From Candidatus Omnitrophota bacterium (lineage in GTDB: Bacteria; Omnitrophota; Gorgyraeia; Zapsychrales; Zapsychraceae), in contig JAKQLT010000105.1 in assembly GCA_029567025.1 (NCBI GenBank), positions 1 through 25,665 of the forward strand: DNA of 25,665 bases. Reading direction: 5' to 3'. The notes beneath the pieces are model-generated. The model did not search any database. It was not told the DNA's origin and worked only from the letters and a program-made list of their open reading frames with translations. How positions within the stretch are numbered: the stretch's first letter is position 1; each line of letters opens with the position of its first letter. A program made the position numbers and the translations under genes. Positions 22,801 to 25,665 of this stretch are shown piece after piece.

Positions 22801-23751
22801 TTATAATGTTTGTTTTTCTTCTATTGTTTCTTTTGTCCCTAACAAAAGATATAAAATAGCCATACGTACCGCTACCCCATTGGTCACCTGATCCAAAATG
22901 ACTGAATATTCTCCGTCGGCAACTTCAGCAGATAATTCCACGCCACGATTAGTCGGACCCGGGTGCATGATCAATAAATTTTTCTTAGCGAATTTTAATC
23001 TTTCCTTATTAATACCAAAATGTTTCGCGTATTCGCGGATAGACGGCAAAAAATTATCCTGCTGGCGTTCTTTTTGAATACGCAATACCATTAAAACATC
23101 ACTTTGCTTGATAACTTCATCGATATCATAAGACACTTTAACGCCTAATTTCTCTACCTCAACCGGCATTAAGGTCGATGGACCGCAAACAGTAACCTTC
23201 GCACCTAATTTCGTTAATCCCCAAATATTAGACCGCGCCACCCGTGAATGTAAAATATCACCGACGATTCCGACTTCTATTGCTTCTATCCGCCCCAATT
23301 TTTCTCTAATAGTAAACATATCTAAAAGAGCTTGCGTCGGATGCGCCCGGCAACCATCGCCAGCATTAATGACCGACGGTTCTAAATGTTCGGCTAAAAT
23401 TTTGGGCACGCCTGATGTCGAATGCCTGACTACAACCGCGCTGACATTCATGGCTTCAATATTTTTTGCTGTATCTAAAATCGATTCGCCTTTGGATAAA
23501 GAACTGCCGCTTGCTGAAATACTGATAATATCGGCAGATAACCTTTTAGCCGCTAATTCAAACGACACGCGTGTGCGCGTAGAATTCTCGAAAAATAATA
23601 AAGCCACTGTTTTCCCTCGTAAGGCCGGAACTTTTTTAACATCACGAGAAGAAACCTCTTTAAACGATTTCGCCGTATTTAAAATAAGTTCTATTTCTTC
23701 TTTAGTAAGATTCTGGATATCGAGTAAATTATGTTTTGTCCATTCAGTCAT
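22801..23751 (-). CDS. pyrB: Aspartate carbamoyltransferase catalytic subunit
   Basis: A 316-residue enzyme that joins carbamoyl phosphate and aspartate. The carbamoyl-phosphate loop FFENSTRTRVSFE includes S57-T58-R59-T60. GDGCRAHPTQALLDMFTI, VGDILHSRVARSNIW, LRIQKERQ and HPGPTNRGVE follow in the order typical of PyrB. The ATG at 23749-23751 begins MTEWTKHNLLDIQNL and is preceded by AAGGA at 7 bases; a longer frame from 23793 would overlap pyrR and is not preferred. No pyrI regulatory gene is adjacent, so it is probably an unregulated trimer controlled through PyrR. Confidence 0.96.
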   Translation of the reverse strand: MTEWTKHNLLDIQNLTKEEIELILNTAKSFKEVSSRDVKKVPALRGKTVALLFFENSTRTRVSFELAAKRLSADIISISASGSSLSKGESILDTAKNIEAMNVSAVVVRHSTSGVPKILAEHLEPSVINAGDGCRAHPTQALLDMFTIREKLGRIEAIEVGIVGDILHSRVARSNIWGLTKLGAKVTVCGPSTLMPVEVEKLGVKVSYDIDEVIKQSDVLMVLRIQKERQQDNFLPSIREYAKHFGINKERLKFAKKNLLIMHPGPTNRGVELSAEVADGEYSVILDQVTNGVAVRMAILYLLLGTKETIEEKQTL

Positions 23752-23776
23752 TTTTCTTTCCTTTTTTAAAAAATCC

Positions 23777-24319
23777 TCATCTTTTAGTTTCAATCAACAC
23801 TTGATCCATATCTTTATCTGTTTCTTCTAAAATAACCTTGACGCTTTCTTCTAAAGACGTCGGGATATTTTTGCCCACATAATCCGCGCGAATCGGAAGT
23901 TCGCGATGGCCACGATCCACCAAAACCGCTAATTGAATATTCGCTGGCCGTCCAAAATCAATCAAGGCATCTAACGCGGCACGAATCGTACGGCCTGTAA
24001 AAAGGACATCATCGACCAAAATCACTTTTTTATTTGTAATATCAAAATTAATAAGTGTTTCATGAACAATCGGCTGATGCGACACAAGCGTTAAATCATC
24101 CCGATAAAGCGTAATATCTAAAATACCCACAGAGACATTTTTTCCTTCAATTTCTTTAATACACTCATTAATCCGTTCGGCTAAAATCGCGCCACGCGTG
24201 CGAATACCGATAATACAAAGATCCTCGGTTCCTTTATTTTTTTCTAAAATTTCATGGGCGATACGCATCAGCGCCCGCCGAATACTTTCTTTATCCATAA
24301 TCTTGGGAACATTATTCAT
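23777..24319 (-). CDS. pyrR: PyrR: pyr mRNA-binding attenuator and uracil phosphoribosyltransferase
   Basis: A 180-residue type I PRTase-fold regulator. The PRPP loop VILVDDVLFTGRTIRAALDAL (101-113 core) and the family landmarks IGIRTRGAILAERI (about 37-50) and LYRDDLT are present, all characteristic of PyrR. PyrR binds a hairpin in pyr mRNA when UMP/UTP is high. A matching hairpin and a terminator lie upstream in this window. GGAG precedes the ATG by 10 bases. It is the first enzyme-length gene of the operon; pyrB follows 25 bases after its stop. Confidence 0.96.
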   Translation of the reverse strand: MNNVPKIMDKESIRRALMRIAHEILEKNKGTEDLCIIGIRTRGAILAERINECIKEIEGKNVSVGILDITLYRDDLTLVSHQPIVHETLINFDITNKKVILVDDVLFTGRTIRAALDALIDFGRPANIQLAVLVDRGHRELPIRADYVGKNIPTSLEESVKVILEETDKDMDQVLIETKR

Positions 24320-24337
24320 TATATTTTCTCTCCTTTT

Positions 24338-24439
24338 TTACCTTTTACCAACCACCAAAACTGATGCAATAAAAAACCCCGAGCCGCTTAAGCTCGAGGT
24401 TATTAATCTATGCGATAAAATTTTTATTAAATCGTTCAT
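24338..24439 (-). CDS. Possible pyr leader ORF (33 codons) spanning the attenuator
   Basis: An ATG at 24437-24439 with AAGGA 6 bases upstream opens a 33-codon frame beginning MNDLIKILSHRL and ending VLVVGKR. It passes without a stop through the whole terminator hairpin and ends with TAA 1-2 bases before the AAAGGAG of pyrR. Such placement resembles the E. coli pyrBI leader peptide, whose translation disrupts the terminator. A frame this short can occur by chance, so the call rests on its position and ribosome binding site. Confidence 0.45.
   Translation of the reverse strand: MNDLIKILSHRLITSSLSGSGFFIASVLVVGKR
24371..24401 (-). terminator. pyr operon attenuator (intrinsic terminator)
   Basis: Minus-strand AACCTCGAGC and GCTCGGGGTT form a 10-pair stem (one T-G) with a 7-base loop, followed by a T-rich tract. 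It lies between the pyr promoter and pyrR, with a PyrR-type hairpin upstream. The leader sequence offers only a short GAGG/CCTC pairing as antiterminator. Confidence 0.88.
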
Positions 24440-24453
24440 TACTTTTCCTTTTC

Positions 24454-24469
24454 CAGCCTCTCCGGGCTG
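24454..24469 (-). promoter_or_regulatory. PyrR-binding RNA hairpin
   Basis: The minus-strand leader contains CAGCCCGGAGAGGCTG, folding as CAGCC-CGGAGA-GGCTG. Its loop and upper stem match the known PyrR recognition pattern (CCnGnGAGG). It stands about 25-35 bases after the inferred transcript start and 3 bases before the ribosome binding site of the leader ORF. Confidence 0.85.
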
Positions 24470-24495
24470 ATTTAAAGGTTTTCTTACTTGTCGTA

Positions 24496-24524
24496 AGTAT
24501 GCCACTGAGACGAGAAATTGTCAA
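24496..24524 (-). promoter_or_regulatory. pyr operon promoter
   Basis: Minus-strand perfect TTGACA (24519-24524), a 17-base spacer and CATACT (24496-24501), the latter extended by TGG to an extended -10. The start would lie near 24489, giving a leader of about 170 bases before pyrR. Confidence 0.65.
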
Positions 24525-24560
24525 GGCAAAATTCAAAGAGCAAAGAGATAGAAAAAACAT

Positions 24561-25274
24561 CTAATTCTTAACAGCTTTAATGACAAGATGCTCTCCAAAC
24601 AAAATTTCTTTGGAAAGAATAACATTATTAATACGGTTATAATCTAATCCGCCTTTTTTAGAAGACCTTTTAGCTTTTAAATAACATTGAAGTCTTATTA
24701 ACGGCAATAAAAACATTAATCCTTTACTGTTCAATTTACTTGTTTTTAACAATTCAATATTAAATCCCGCGCAATAAAGCAAATACTCCAACTCATGATA
24801 TCTCCAAGGGATCACATGAAGATTCCATCCCGTTTTAGGATTTTTTATATGATCTAACGGAGGCTCACGAAAATAATCCCAACATCCTTCTATAAGAAAT
24901 CTCATTCTAGATTTTAAGTTAAGAATATTGGGGGTTGATAAAACAATTTTTCCTCCATTTTTTAGAACACGATTCAATTCTTTCATAACATCAAGAGGAT
25001 TATATAAATGCTCTACAACTTCTGCTAAAATAATATAATCAAATAATGCATCAGAAAATGGTAGTTTCTGCGAAACGTTGCATTGTTGAAAAGGAATTTC
25101 TTCTCGATAACAAAATCGTTCAACATCCATATCTGCTGCGAGAACACCAAATCCCAAATTTTTCAAAGACAAAGAATAATCCCCATTCCCACAGCCAATA
25201 TCCAAAACCTTTCCACGTGGCTCATCCTTTAAAATATCAATAAAACAATTAAGCAACTGATTCTCTTTTTTCAT
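24561..25274 (-). CDS. Class I SAM-dependent methyltransferase, substrate unknown
   Basis: A 237-residue methyltransferase. SAM motif I VLDIGCGNGDYS is near residues 20-31, followed by the acidic end of beta-2 (ADMD) and the post-motif LPFSDALFDYIILAEVVEHL with the HL characteristic of methyltransferase type 11/12 members. The C-terminal third contains hydrophobic and basic stretches but no clear membrane helix. The ATG at 25272-25274 overlaps the rsmI stop (TGATG) and has AAAAGGA upstream, so it is translationally coupled to rsmI. Relatives act on quinones, lipids or glycans; none can be chosen here. Confidence 0.85.
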   Translation of the reverse strand: MKKENQLLNCFIDILKDEPRGKVLDIGCGNGDYSLSLKNLGFGVLAADMDVERFCYREEIPFQQCNVSQKLPFSDALFDYIILAEVVEHLYNPLDVMKELNRVLKNGGKIVLSTPNILNLKSRMRFLIEGCWDYFREPPLDHIKNPKTGWNLHVIPWRYHELEYLLYCAGFNIELLKTSKLNSKGLMFLLPLIRLQCYLKAKRSSKKGGLDYNRINNVILSKEILFGEHLVIKAVKN

Positions 25275-25665
25275 CAAAAATCCTTTTCTTTTAAATCCTT
25301 ATTATTTAAAATCAACACAAATTCCCCTCTTGGGGCGGTTTTCTGAAAATAACAAACAAGCTCACTGGCCCTGCCTTCTTTAATTTCCTCAAACTTTTTG
25401 GTAAGCTCTCGCGCAACCACAACATGCGGATCATTGAAAACATCTTTCATGTCTTCAAGTGTCTTTAAAACCCGATACGGCGATTCATAAAAAATGATTG
25501 TTCTCTCATCCTTTAAAAAACTTTCTAACCGTTTTTTGCGCGCCTGTTGTTTAACGGGCAAAAATCCTTCGAATACAAATCTATCCGTCGGAAGGCCGGA
25601 ATAAGATAAAGCCGTAATAAGCGCGGTTACACCCGGAATAACTGTAATAGAAATATTATTCTTCT
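25274..25665 (-). CDS. rsmI: 16S rRNA C1402 2'-O-ribose methyltransferase (partial, N-terminus outside window)
   Basis: The last 130 residues of RsmI; the start is beyond the right edge. Visible in frame from the edge are ITVIPGVTALITALSYSGLP, TDRFVFEGFLPVK, then YESPYRVLKTL, VVVARELTKKFEEIKEGRA and RGEFVLIL, in the order of the RsmI C-terminal part (tetrapyrrole methylase fold). It methylates the ribose of C1402 in 16S rRNA. It ends by overlapping the next methyltransferase gene by one base. No frameshift is seen. Confidence 0.93.
   Translation of the reverse strand, partial: KNNISITVIPGVTALITALSYSGLPTDRFVFEGFLPVKQQARKKRLESFLKDERTIIFYESPYRVLKTLEDMKDVFNDPHVVVARELTKKFEEIKEGRASELVCYFQKTAPRGEFVLILNNKDLKEKDF

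Noticed and set aside
1..25665. CRISPR array, insertion sequence, prophage or toxin-antitoxin genes
   Set aside because: I saw no regularly spaced direct repeats, no transposase or integrase motifs, and no recognisable toxin-antitoxin pair.

Overview
The window is a compact, AT-rich bacterial chromosome segment. Almost every gene lies on the minus strand and most are separated by fewer than 60 bases; the one clear plus-strand gene is pabB. There are two tRNA genes and no insertion sequence, phage gene or CRISPR array. A bacterial-type archaeal/vacuolar ATPase operon in the order E, DUF2764, A, B, D, I, K, a PyrR-controlled pyr operon and several small genes of unknown function suggest an uncultured lineage near the PVC group or Candidatus Omnitrophota. 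This placement is inferred from gene content only.

Region 1 (1-4300, minus): an aminotransferase cut by the window edge sits behind its Lrp/AsnC-type regulator, a pairing like Bacillus yugG-yugH (alaR-alaT). Upstream lies a four-gene run: a stand-alone tRNA-binding domain protein, a YkgJ-type Cys-cluster protein, a DUF2156 protein and an exported coiled-coil protein. Region 2 (4300-5770): tRNA-Asp(GTC) with its own promoter and terminator, divergent from pabB, which has a good sigma70-type promoter.

Region 3 (5780-9640, minus): a sulfur amino acid cluster of an Rrf2 regulator, metY and cysK, followed by two small exported Cys-rich proteins, one a metallothionein-like lipoprotein. Two strong tandem stem-loops lie between metY and cysK. 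A small Cys-containing protein of unknown function is upstream of the Rrf2 gene. Region 4 (9800-10130): tRNA-Val(TAC) with a strong terminator, and a structured leader with two inverted repeats.

Region 5 (10149-24524, minus): one long co-directional array starting at a pyr promoter and attenuator. The order is pyrR, pyrB, pyrC, a LOG/TIGR00725 gene, an isoprenylcysteine methyltransferase-like gene, pyrK, a half-size TauE/SafE gene, pyrD, pyrF and then the whole V/A-type ATPase operon. The largest gap is 108 bases and no terminator is visible inside the array. The enzymes cover carbamoyl-aspartate formation, ring closure, NAD-linked dihydroorotate oxidation and OMP decarboxylation; carAB and pyrE are not in the window. 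Region 6 (24561-25665, minus): a SAM methyltransferase overlapping the end of rsmI, which is cut by the window edge.

The most interesting signal is the pyr leader. A PyrR-binding-type hairpin sits directly in front of the ribosome binding site of a possible 33-codon leader ORF, and that ORF runs straight through the intrinsic terminator. This suggests PyrR could act through leader translation. Second is the linkage of cysteine synthesis genes to two Cys-rich exported proteins.
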